The notes beneath the pieces are model-generated. The model saw only the letters and a list, made by a program, of their open reading frames with translations. It made no database searches and was not told where the DNA came from. Below are positions 34,185 through 42,363 of a DNA stretch of 64,000 nucleotides, piece after piece; position 1 is the first letter of the stretch, and each line of letters begins with the position of its first letter. The position numbers were made by a program, and so were the translations under genes. The stretch is from CAIZWU01 sp942492905. GTDB taxonomy: Bacteria; Verrucomicrobiota; Verrucomicrobiia; Verrucomicrobiales; V1-33. The DNA lies in contig OW818657.1 of NCBI GenBank assembly GCA_942492905.1, positions 4,836,001-4,900,000 of the forward strand, in the 5' to 3' direction.

Positions 34185-37100
34185 TCATAGCCAGGTGACG
34201 CGCAGCCGCAGAAATCCCGTGCCGGCCGGAGCATCCTCCACGGCCACCGGATGGTGCCAGGTGTAGATGTCATAAGCGCCGTCAGCCACCGGGGTCCCGG
34301 CCTGCACGGCCGGTGCCGGAGTCGCCAGGGCATCCAGCGTGGCTGCCGCTTCCGGCGCCAATAGAATTCCGGACCGGTCGCGCCGCACCCTCGCCTGGAG
34401 ACTGAGATAGGTTTTTCCAGGGGTGGCAGTGGCTCCCAGTTCCGCTGCGGTGCGGACCTGCCCCCGGGGCAGCAGGGAGGAATCCGGCGCCAGGGGATCG
34501 CCGCCCAGCAGAAATTCCAGGAGATTGGACAGGCCGTCCGTGTCAGGATCAACCACCGCCCCGGACTGGCTGGGAGTCAGAGCCTGACCCGCGGCCCAAC
34601 CGCCATACGTATAGTCCGGCACCAGGACCGCGGCAGGAGGAATAGCGAGGGCGGCGATCTCTCCCGGATTCAGCCCACGCCGGTAGAGGCGGAAATCATC
34701 CACCGCCCCTTTGAGCGGAGGATCTGCTGCAAACTGGCTTTCCCCCAGATAGTTCAGGGAGGGATTGAACGACAGCGGATCAATTGTGATGGAGCGGGTA
34801 TCCACCGCCATGCCGTTGAGATAAAGGGTGCCGGTATTTCCAGTCAGGGTGACCGCCACATGCGCCCAGTCGCCCACCACCAGCGGAGTGGATTCAAGGA
34901 TCTGTTCGGTCCCGCCATCTTTGATAGTGAACCGCAGGGTGCCGCTGCCGGAGCGTGGCGTCAGGACCAGATATTGGGTCAGGTTATTGCCAAAGTCGAA
35001 AATCCGCTGCCAGTTGCTCCCTCCATCCCAACGGACCCGCGCCGCCACCGTCATATCGCTCACCGTGCTCAACAAGCCGGCCGGAAGAGTGACCAGATCA
35101 TCCGTGCCGTCAAAACGCAAGGCGCTGTCATACCAGCCGGTTTCATAAACGGGACCTCCCGTGGCCGTCCCGGGGAAGACTCCGGTCTGACTGAGCAGGT
35201 TGCCCGCCCATTGATAGTGGGCCAGGAGATCCGCCGGACCCGGGACATTGATATTGAGCACCGCCTCGGAGGCCAGTCCGGTGGGGTCGGTGACGCGCAG
35301 CACGAAACGGTTCGTCCCGCTGTCGGAAGCCCCGGGCACCCCCGAGAGACGCCCATAACCATCCACCGTCAGCCAACGGGGACCCGCCACCTTGGAAAAA
35401 GTCAGGACGCTGTCAGGATTGGCGTCGGTGGCCAGACCGGCCAGCGTCTGCTCATAGGTTTCACCGATGGCTCCCGCAGGCCGGTTGATAGGATCGGAAG
35501 TAAACGCAGGCGGCAAGGCGGAGGGAAGTCCGGCGATCTCCGCAGGGTTGAGAGCCCGGTTGAAGACCAGAAATTCATCCACCCGGCCGTTGAAGAGCGG
35601 GTCCGGCCACTGGCTCTTGCCGATGAAATTGGAAGCTGGCTGGATGTCCGATGGCCGCAGAGAGGTGGCCCCGGACGCCACATTGGCTCCGTTCACAAAC
35701 AGCTTCATGCTGCCGCCGCCCACCGTCACGGCCACATGCGTCCAGACTCCCGCTGCGGGCATGGCGGTATCCACGGTATTCTCGATGCCATTCGCCCGGA
35801 TGGTGAAGGCCATGCGGCTGGTGCCGGATTTCGGACTCAGGAAAAAGTATTCGGAAGTGCCATTTCCAAAATCGAACAGCCGTTGCCAATTGGAGGAGCC
35901 ATTCCATATCATCCAGGCTGCTATCGTAATCTCGTCCGTTTTGGCCAGGCCGGGAGGCAAGGTGATATAATCGTTGGTCCCATCCAGCAGCACGGCCGAA
36001 CCGATGCGCCCGGTGCTGTAACCCGGGGAACCTGTCGCCACCCCCGGCAGGATCCCCACCGCGGCGTTCGGGTTCCCACTGAACGCATACCGCGCCACCA
36101 GGCCGCCGGGAGCGGCCACCGGCACCGTGACCGTGGCCAGATCGGATCCCCCGCTCGGGACGGAGACCCGGACTTGAAAAGTATTCAATCCCACGTCTGA
36201 CAACGTGGGCACGCCGGTCAGGCGGCCATCCGCCGCCACCGCCAGCCAAGCCGGGCCGCCCAGCTTGGTGAAGCTGCGCGTGCCCGTACCACCACTGGCC
36301 GATCCGGCCAGTGTGCCGGTCCACGGCTGCAACGGCAGAGCCGGGGTCTGCGGCAGGGGATCAGCCGTAAATTGCGGCAGCACCGCCGAAACCAGGGCCG
36401 ATACCTGAGCATCGGTCAGGGCGCTGTTCAGGAGGCGCACGTCATCCAGTTTTCCGGCAAAAAGAGGATCGGCAAACTGGCTCTTCCCCAGATAGTTCTG
36501 CCGCGTCCCCAGATCGGCCGGATTGATCGTTATGCCAGTGTTGGTATTCACCAGAACGCCGTTCACAAACAATTTTCCGGTATCGCCGCTGAGGGTCACC
36601 GCCACATGCGTCCACACGCCCGCCGCAAGAGCCGCCGTATGATTCAGCTGCTGCTCTCCCCCGCCATTTTTCACGGTGAAACGCAGATTGCCCGCGCCTG
36701 ATTTTGGTGTCAGGAAAAGGTGTTTGCTGGTGCCATCCCCCAGATCAAGGATGCGTTGCCAGTTCGCCCCGCCGTTCCAGTTCACCCACGCGGCAAAGGT
36801 GAAATCCGTGCTGTCCCCCAGCCGGGCCGGCAACTGCAGGTAGGCATCACTGCCATCGAGGCTCAAGGCCTGCCCCGCCCGCCCCGGAGTGAAAACCGTT
36901 CCCCCCACCGGCGTGGCATCATTCCCGTTGCCCGAGGCATCGCGGGCCGAGCCATCAAACAAAAATGTGGCGGACGCGCTGCCCCCGCCGTCCGGCAGCT
37001 CCTGCACATGATTCGCCGGAGAAATGTTATCCCGGTAAACCGTGCCCGCCCCCGTGAGCGAGCCATCGTCCCACGCCACCCGGCGGACATCCTCCACCCA

Positions 37101-38363
37101 GTTGTAGATCGCATAACGTTCCACGAAGGGCGCATTGTCCAGCATCTCGATCATCTTCGCCACGGTGGCCTGCTGCTGCGCCTGGGTAGGGTCGGGATCG
37201 GAAGTCCAGTTGGCCCCGTTGTTGAACTCGGTCACCCAGAGGGGTCGTTTGGTGCGGTCATAAATCCCTTTGAGAAAGTTGTAGAACTGGGTCGCCGCTC
37301 CATCCGGATCGGCCGCATTCCAATAACTGCGGTAATAATGCACCGGCACAAAATCCACCCGCAGCCCGGCGGCATCACATTGATCGATAAACGAATACAG
37401 CCAGCTCAGCCCGCCGTCCGTGACGGCCGGAGCCCCCACCCGTAGTCCGGACGACAGCAGGTCCGGCCAGGAATATACCGCATCCCCCACACTGAGATTG
37501 GCCTGATCCACGTGATCGGGTTCGTTATATCCCAGCAGATGATTGGCCCCCCGGGCCTTCCAATCCTGATCCAGTCCCGGCCACCAGCGGGTCTGACGGA
37601 TCGGCACATACTCCACATCGCGGGAGGAGTTCCTATCCAGGTTCCAATTGTAATACCATTGAATGCGGAGGTTCTGCCAGATGTTTCCGGCGAAGCCCTT
37701 TTTGCCCACCCAGCGCCACGGGAAAATGCGGACAAACCGGATTGCGTTGTTCAAATTGGCCGGCAGCACCCCCACCTCGACATCGCCCTCCTGCGCCACA
37801 TAAACCTTGCTGGCCCCGGTGCCATTTTCCTGTGTGGCAAAGGTCGCCATGTAACCGCGCTTCAGCCGGAAGGAGGAAATGGTCTGCTTCAGCGGTCCCA
37901 AGCTGGCATCGTTGTACGCGACGTAGTTTTGCAGCCGTTTCGTGGGCCCGGAAAAATTCGCCCCATCAAATATCTCCAGCGGGGCAAAGTCCGGAGAGTG
38001 GGGGATGACCACCGCCCCCTGCAGGTATTGGGTCACCCGGACATTGCTGTCCACCACTGCCGTCGCCCCATTGACCCGCACCCGGCCAAGAAAGGTGGAA
38101 ACCACCTGGGACGCCAGAATGTTATCCATGAAGAACCAGGCATCCGGCGAGGTCAGGTTGATGATGCTGCCGGCGATCGGATCACCGGTCCCCGTGACAT
38201 GCAGTTCCGCCGTCCCCGCCAACGTCGCTGCCGTATTCACCAGCGTGGCCACCCGGACCACGTCGTTCTGCACATTCAGAGTCTGGGCTTCCGCGGAAAA
38301 CGGGAGCCAGCATGCCAACGCCAGAAGCAGGGCAGCACACAAGGGTAGTCGGGGTCGGAACAT
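34185..38363 (-). CDS. Secreted GH128-like hydrolase with three LamG modules
   Basis: A protein of 1392 residues. A signal peptide (1-26, cut after AEA) precedes a beta-rich region. Next comes a catalytic barrel of the Asl1/GH128 type with probable acid/base E281 in LLGYNEPD and nucleophile E379 in LWVTEFNNG. Three LamG (concanavalin-like) modules at about 465-655, 755-945 and 1045-1240 share NWQR, DxGxGTS-like and GVWTHVAVT segments and are separated by Ig-like putative domains. The C-terminus has a calcium-loop-like DPDTDGLSNLLEFLLGGDP motif common in verrucomicrobial secreted proteins. It probably binds and cleaves a beta-glucan-type polysaccharide. Its stop lies one base from the stop of the convergent hybrid kinase gene. 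Confidence 0.82.
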   Translation of the reverse strand: MFRPRLPLCAALLLALACWLPFSAEAQTLNVQNDVVRVATLVNTAATLAGTAELHVTGTGDPIAGSIINLTSPDAWFFMDNILASQVVSTFLGRVRVNGATAVVDSNVRVTQYLQGAVVIPHSPDFAPLEIFDGANFSGPTKRLQNYVAYNDASLGPLKQTISSFRLKRGYMATFATQENGTGASKVYVAQEGDVEVGVLPANLNNAIRFVRIFPWRWVGKKGFAGNIWQNLRIQWYYNWNLDRNSSRDVEYVPIRQTRWWPGLDQDWKARGANHLLGYNEPDHVDQANLSVGDAVYSWPDLLSSGLRVGAPAVTDGGLSWLYSFIDQCDAAGLRVDFVPVHYYRSYWNAADPDGAATQFYNFLKGIYDRTKRPLWVTEFNNGANWTSDPDPTQAQQQATVAKMIEMLDNAPFVERYAIYNWVEDVRRVAWDDGSLTGAGTVYRDNISPANHVQELPDGGGSASATFLFDGSARDASGNGNDATPVGGTVFTPGRAGQALSLDGSDAYLQLPARLGDSTDFTFAAWVNWNGGANWQRILDLGDGTSKHLFLTPKSGAGNLRFTVKNGGGEQQLNHTAALAAGVWTHVAVTLSGDTGKLFVNGVLVNTNTGITINPADLGTRQNYLGKSQFADPLFAGKLDDVRLLNSALTDAQVSALVSAVLPQFTADPLPQTPALPLQPWTGTLAGSASGGTGTRSFTKLGGPAWLAVAADGRLTGVPTLSDVGLNTFQVRVSVPSGGSDLATVTVPVAAPGGLVARYAFSGNPNAAVGILPGVATGSPGYSTGRIGSAVLLDGTNDYITLPPGLAKTDEITIAAWMIWNGSSNWQRLFDFGNGTSEYFFLSPKSGTSRMAFTIRANGIENTVDTAMPAAGVWTHVAVTVGGGSMKLFVNGANVASGATSLRPSDIQPASNFIGKSQWPDPLFNGRVDEFLVFNRALNPAEIAGLPSALPPAFTSDPINRPAGAIGETYEQTLAGLATDANPDSVLTFSKVAGPRWLTVDGYGRLSGVPGASDSGTNRFVLRVTDPTGLASEAVLNINVPGPADLLAHYQWAGNLLSQTGVFPGTATGGPVYETGWYDSALRFDGTDDLVTLPAGLLSTVSDMTVAARVRWDGGSNWQRIFDFGNNLTQYLVLTPRSGSGTLRFTIKDGGTEQILESTPLVVGDWAHVAVTLTGNTGTLYLNGMAVDTRSITIDPLSFNPSLNYLGESQFAADPPLKGAVDDFRLYRRGLNPGEIAALAIPPAAVLVPDYTYGGWAAGQALTPSQSGAVVDPDTDGLSNLLEFLLGGDPLAPDSSLLPRGQVRTAAELGATATPGKTYLSLQARVRRDRSGILLAPEAAATLDALATPAPAVQAGTPVADGAYDIYTWHHPVAVEDAPAGTGFLRLRVTWL

Positions 38364-38438
38364 GGGGAGGGGGAAAGGGGAAATCGCAGGGAGGAATTTA
38401 ACCCCATGGCCGGGCTCCCGTGCAAACCCTTGCTGATA

Positions 38439-38455
38439 CACTTTAGTGCCTGAAA
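38439..38455 (-). promoter_or_regulatory. Candidate operator palindrome, copy 2
   Basis: CACTTTAGTG (38439-38448), followed by CCTGAAA, matches the palindrome at 13268. Read on the minus strand it overlaps a possible -10 (TAAAGT) placed 18 bases after a possible -35 (TTGAAT), about 75 bases before the LamG/GH128 ATG. An operator overlapping a promoter would suit a catabolic gene, but both are weak matches. Confidence 0.3.
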
Positions 38456-38556
38456 AAATACTAATTCAACCCCGCCCCCGAAGACAAGGCCAGTCCACCA
38501 TGGCGCGCGGGATCACAAAAAACGGTGCTCGCTTCATTCGATCGTTCCATGGCCGG

Positions 38557-39918
38557 TCAATCCGGGGAGGGCGCTTGGGTCACCGGTCCCGGCCGGTGTC
38601 GTGGGAGCTCGGCCTTGAAGTCACCCAGACTGGGCCATTGGAGGTGCTGGTCGAGATCAACTTCAGCAACCGCCACCGTCCCCCACTTTTCTGCGGCAAT
38701 GAGCGGCTGGCCATCGTGGCCGTAGATGGCGGAGAGAATCCAGCCACGCTCCGGCGGTTCGTAGGTACTGCTGACCAGGTAGATGTGATTCTCGCAGGCG
38801 CGGGCCTGGGCCAACAGAGGATTGCAGCCCCAGACCGGCCAGGCGATGACCTCCGCACCGCGGTTCGTCAGCTCGCGGGCGACTTCCGGGAAGAAACCGT
38901 CATAACAGATCATCAGGCCGAGCTTCCCGAAGCGGGTCTCAAAGACGGGATATTCCCGGCCCGGGCTGATGCCGCCGGCGATTTCGGAGCGGGGGAGCGC
39001 GACTTTGCGGTACTTGCCGAGGAACCCGCCATCCGGACCCAGCAGCGCGGCGACGTTGTAAATAAGGTGCCCTTCCCGCTCCAGGAGCCCGGCCACAATG
39101 TAGAGATTGTGGGTCCTGGCGAGGGTGCCAAAATACTCCGTGGAAGGGCCCGGGACCGGCTCGGCACAATCGGCATAAGTCTTGCCGAGGCCGAAATAGG
39201 TCAGGGTTTCCGGCAGAACCACCAGGTCGGCGCGCTGCCGGGCCGCGTCGGCAATCAGCGGGGCAAACAGCCGGCAGTTGCCTTCCGGGGTCAGACCTCC
39301 CTGCGGGCGAAAATGGACTGCGGCGAGGCGGACTTTGCGCCCGGTCGGCGGGGCGGACGGATCGAACCTGACATCACTCCAACGGACTTTGGCCCGGGGA
39401 GCCCACTGGAAATGAAGCTCAATCCGGACCCGCTGGGCCGCCGCGGGAGCACGGTAAACCCCAGCCAAGGACACCCAGCCCTGCGCATCGGCGGCGCCAT
39501 CGGCCGGATACTCCGGTTCGGCTTCCGGCTTCCAGCCTTTCAGCACGCTGGTGACCATGGGCCCATCGAAAGGCACCGCTCCTCCTTTTTCATCCTGCCA
39601 AAGCAGCCGGGCCACCACGTTGCGGCGCGGGTCCGCCACGCCTTCCACAAACCGGTGCGCGGTGAAGCGATAGTGCTGCCCACCCTGCACCGGCAACACT
39701 TTGAACCACGAGCCGCTGAGCCCTTCCCGGTCATCGGTTTCAATGACTAGCGCCGCAGCGCCGGTCCGGCCGCCCTTGGGATCGAAGCTGAAGTGAGGCC
39801 GGATTTCCCTGCGCGGGGCGGTGGATTGCCAGGAGTCATCAATGAGATCCGCAGCCAGCCCAATCCCGGTCAGGAATAGTAGTGCGACGGAGCAAAAAAG
39901 GGGAAGCCGGCGTTTCAT
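38557..39918 (-). CDS. Secreted nitrilase-superfamily carbon-nitrogen hydrolase
   Basis: A protein of 453 residues. The signal peptide (MKRRLPLFCSVALLFLTGIG, cut near AAD) and a beta-sandwich-like N-terminal domain (about 30-190) precede the CN-hydrolase domain. The catalytic Glu-Lys-Cys set reads E237 in VVLPET, K305 in KYRKVALP and C338 in LMICYDG. The enzyme should hydrolyse an amide or nitrile-type bond outside the cytoplasm; the substrate is unknown. The added N-terminal domain is unlike cytoplasmic nitrilases and may bind carbohydrate (inference). Confidence 0.88.
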   Translation of the reverse strand: MKRRLPLFCSVALLFLTGIGLAADLIDDSWQSTAPRREIRPHFSFDPKGGRTGAAALVIETDDREGLSGSWFKVLPVQGGQHYRFTAHRFVEGVADPRRNVVARLLWQDEKGGAVPFDGPMVTSVLKGWKPEAEPEYPADGAADAQGWVSLAGVYRAPAAAQRVRIELHFQWAPRAKVRWSDVRFDPSAPPTGRKVRLAAVHFRPQGGLTPEGNCRLFAPLIADAARQRADLVVLPETLTYFGLGKTYADCAEPVPGPSTEYFGTLARTHNLYIVAGLLEREGHLIYNVAALLGPDGGFLGKYRKVALPRSEIAGGISPGREYPVFETRFGKLGLMICYDGFFPEVARELTNRGAEVIAWPVWGCNPLLAQARACENHIYLVSSTYEPPERGWILSAIYGHDGQPLIAAEKWGTVAVAEVDLDQHLQWPSLGDFKAELPRHRPGPVTQAPSPD

Positions 39919-39945
39919 GGGATAATAGCCAAAATACTCGAAATC

Positions 39946-39979
39946 CCCCGGCCTACAACTGGTCGCACCGACGCCGGGG
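39946..39979 (-). terminator. Possible terminator of the araC-type gene
   Basis: CCCCGGC (39946-39952) and GCCGGGG (39973-39979) form a 7-base-pair stem just beyond the stop at 39994. On the minus strand it is followed by GATTTCGAGTATTTTGG, a T-rich but interrupted tail. The loop is long (20 bases), so confidence is moderate. Confidence 0.4.
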
Positions 39980-39993
39980 ACCGGCCGGAGTGA

Positions 39994-40968
39994 TCAACCC
40001 CGGATCTGGGCGGCCACTCCATTGGTGAGCCCGGCGCGGGAGCGGTATTCCGAAGGACTGCAGTCCATGGTCCGTCTGAAGACCCGGTTGAAAAAAGACA
40101 CCTGGGAAAATCCGCAGTCGAGTGCGATCTCCAGCACGCTGCGCCGGTTTCCTGCCAATTCCCGGCAGGCGGCCTGGAGGCGGAGCTCGATCAGGAAATC
40201 GCTCAGACTCCGCCCGGTATGACGCTTGAACTGGCGGGCGAAAGTCGGGCGGCTCAGCCGGGCGATTTTCAGGACATCATCCAGCCGGATATCCTCCCGG
40301 AAATTTCCTACCAAATGCCGCAGCACCCGGCTCATGGCATCCTGATAGGTACGGTCAGCCGGAGATACGAACGTCCGGCTGGCCATGGGACGCACCTCCC
40401 CGACCGGGGCCGCTGCCACGGTATGCAACAGTTCCAACAGGAGCGCCAAACGGAGCAGACCCTCCGCCGCAGCCAGCTGCGGAATCTGTTCCACCAGGGT
40501 ATCCCGGGTTCCTCCTGATATGTGCAGCCCGCCAGCGGCCCTGGCAAAAAGTTCCGCCAATCCAGCGGTTTCGGGCAGTTCCCACAACGGATGGTGGGCT
40601 GGAAAGTGCCACTGCAGGGAAAGCCCCGCCGTCTCTCCCCGGGCATGCCAATAGTGGGGCACCATCCCCCCCAGCAGCACCAGGTCCCCACTCCCGAACG
40701 CCCCGATGTGGTCACCCACAAACCGGTCTCCCTGTCCCTGGGAGAAAAGCGTCAGTTCCATCTCCTGATGGTAATGCCAACGGCTGCCTTCACCCGCCAC
40801 CGCCAACCGCCGGCCATCGGCCAGCAGATTTTCCACCACCCGCACCGAGCGCGACCATCGGATGATGCGGAAGGATTGTCCTTCCGGCATCTCAATGGTT
40901 TCCCGGCGCATCGACATCGGCACTATTTTCGCGGCAGGAGTTCCTGGATGCAACAGAAATGAGACCAT
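39994..40968 (-). CDS. AraC-family transcriptional regulator
   Basis: A protein of 324 residues. The N-terminal half is a cupin-type sensor domain (SRWHYHQEMELTLFSQGQG, then GDLVLLGGMVPHYWHA), as in sugar-responsive AraC proteins. The C-terminal AraC helix-turn-helix pair is at about 215-315 (RLSRPTFARQFKRHTG and then CGFSQVSFFNRVFRR). It is divergent from the xylose-isomerase-like gene, with only 62 bases between the start codons, so it most likely controls that gene and itself from the shared region. In-frame ATGs at codons 18 and 20 are alternative starts. Confidence 0.93.
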   Translation of the reverse strand: MVSFLLHPGTPAAKIVPMSMRRETIEMPEGQSFRIIRWSRSVRVVENLLADGRRLAVAGEGSRWHYHQEMELTLFSQGQGDRFVGDHIGAFGSGDLVLLGGMVPHYWHARGETAGLSLQWHFPAHHPLWELPETAGLAELFARAAGGLHISGGTRDTLVEQIPQLAAAEGLLRLALLLELLHTVAAAPVGEVRPMASRTFVSPADRTYQDAMSRVLRHLVGNFREDIRLDDVLKIARLSRPTFARQFKRHTGRSLSDFLIELRLQAACRELAGNRRSVLEIALDCGFSQVSFFNRVFRRTMDCSPSEYRSRAGLTNGVAAQIRG

Positions 40969-41030
40969 AGTGCCAAATCATGAGACAGGAGACGTAGAAT
41001 CGCGCGGGCGGTTTTGCTTAATTGGAGACC

Positions 41031-42071
41031 ATGAATACCCCCGTCAATTACCGCTTCTCTTTTGGCCCCTGGAACATCAGTGAGGGAGGCGATCCCTTCG
41101 GTCCCGAAGTCCGGCCGGCCTTTCCCCACGAGGAGAAATATGCCCTTTACCGCCCGCTCGGATTTGAAGGGGTTCAATTCCATGACGATGACGTGGTGCC
41201 GGGACTCGATGGGCTCAGTCCTGACAGCCTGATGAAGCAAGCCGCCACGGTGAAGACCATGCTCGATAACCAGGGATTGACGCCGGAGTTTGTGGCCCCC
41301 CGGTTGTGGTTTGATCCCCATACCGTGGATGGAGGTTATACTTCCAACAGTGCCGCGGATCGGGCCTACGCCTGGGACCGCACCAAAAAAGCGATCGACA
41401 TCGCCCGTGCCATCGATTGCAAGGCCATGGTGCTCTGGCTTTCCCGCGAGGGCAGCTACATCCGCGAGGCCAAGGACGCCCGCTTGGCCTACCAGCGGCT
41501 GTTGGAGACGATCAATGGGATGCTGGCATATGATCCCGAAATTGAAATCTGGATCGAGCCGAAACCCAATGAGCCTACCGATCAGGCCTATGTTCCCACC
41601 ATCGGTCACGCCATCGCCCTGGCTTATGCCTCCAGCGATCCGAAACGCGTCAAAGGCCTGATCGAAAGTGCGCACGCCCTGCTGGCAGGTCTCGACCCCA
41701 GCGACGAAATGGCCTTCGCCCTGGCCCACGACAAATTGGGCAGCGTTCACCTGAACGATCAGAATGGACTGAAATACGATCAGGATAAAAACTTCGGCGG
41801 CGCCAACCTCCGCGTCGGTTTCAACCAGGTCCGCGTGCTGGAGGAAGCTGGTTATGGCCGCCGCGGCGAGTTCATCGGATTGGACGTCAAAGCCATGCGC
41901 ACCCAGGCCGGTTCCCCCGTCACGGCCCACCTCACCAACAGCCGCGAAATCTTTCTGCTGCTGGTCGCGAAGTACCGCTCCCTCGACCAATCTCTCATCA
42001 CCCAATTCCGCGACGCCCGCGATTACGAAGGTCTGGAGTTCCACATCCTCCGCCACCTCCTCGGGGCCTGA
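41031..42071 (+). CDS. Xylose-isomerase-like sugar isomerase
   Basis: A protein of 346 residues. FSFGPWNISEGGDPFG, the FHDDDVVP segment near residue 45, and the metal-ligand segment IEPKPNEP follow the short (class I, actinobacterial-type) xylose isomerase pattern in a TIM barrel. The later metal region reads SVHLNDQNG, a little different from HVDLNGQ in the classic enzymes, so another aldose could be the substrate. The ATG at 41031 is preceded by GGAG three bases away, one of the few possible Shine-Dalgarno sequences in the window. It is probably regulated by the divergent AraC protein. Confidence 0.85.
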   Translation: MNTPVNYRFSFGPWNISEGGDPFGPEVRPAFPHEEKYALYRPLGFEGVQFHDDDVVPGLDGLSPDSLMKQAATVKTMLDNQGLTPEFVAPRLWFDPHTVDGGYTSNSAADRAYAWDRTKKAIDIARAIDCKAMVLWLSREGSYIREAKDARLAYQRLLETINGMLAYDPEIEIWIEPKPNEPTDQAYVPTIGHAIALAYASSDPKRVKGLIESAHALLAGLDPSDEMAFALAHDKLGSVHLNDQNGLKYDQDKNFGGANLRVGFNQVRVLEEAGYGRRGEFIGLDVKAMRTQAGSPVTAHLTNSREIFLLLVAKYRSLDQSLITQFRDARDYEGLEFHILRHLLGA

Positions 42072-42176
42072 GACCCGCAGTTCAGGGCATTCCTTTTTCA
42101 TCCCGCCGACCAGTGCGTTGTCCGCGACCGCTCGAATTGATTCAGATCACCGCGAGCACGGCAGCGTTAGCTGAAG

Positions 42177-42250
42177 TGGAGCGGGTGATCAGAATCGAAC
42201 TGACGTATCAAGCTTGGGAAGCTCGTGTTCTACCATTGAACTACACCCGC
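42177..42250 (-). tRNA. tRNA-Gly (anticodon CCC)
   Basis: The minus strand reads GCGGGTG as the 5' acceptor arm, pairing with CACCCGC. The anticodon stem is CGAGC/GCTTG with loop TTCCCAA (anticodon CCC, reading GGG). The T-loop is TTCGATT, the discriminator base is U, and CCA is encoded (42177-42179). A weak promoter (TTGCGT, 16 bases, TAATTA) lies just upstream. The flanks to the neighbouring genes carry nothing else. Confidence 0.95.
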
Positions 42251-42363
42251 AAACGCCAAAGCAGCGTGGGACGGTAATTAGCAGCACCTGGGCGGAACGC
42301 AAAGGGATTTCCATGCGCTTTGCCAAAGGAGAGAAATGGCGTCTCCCAGCGTGGTGCGGAGAA

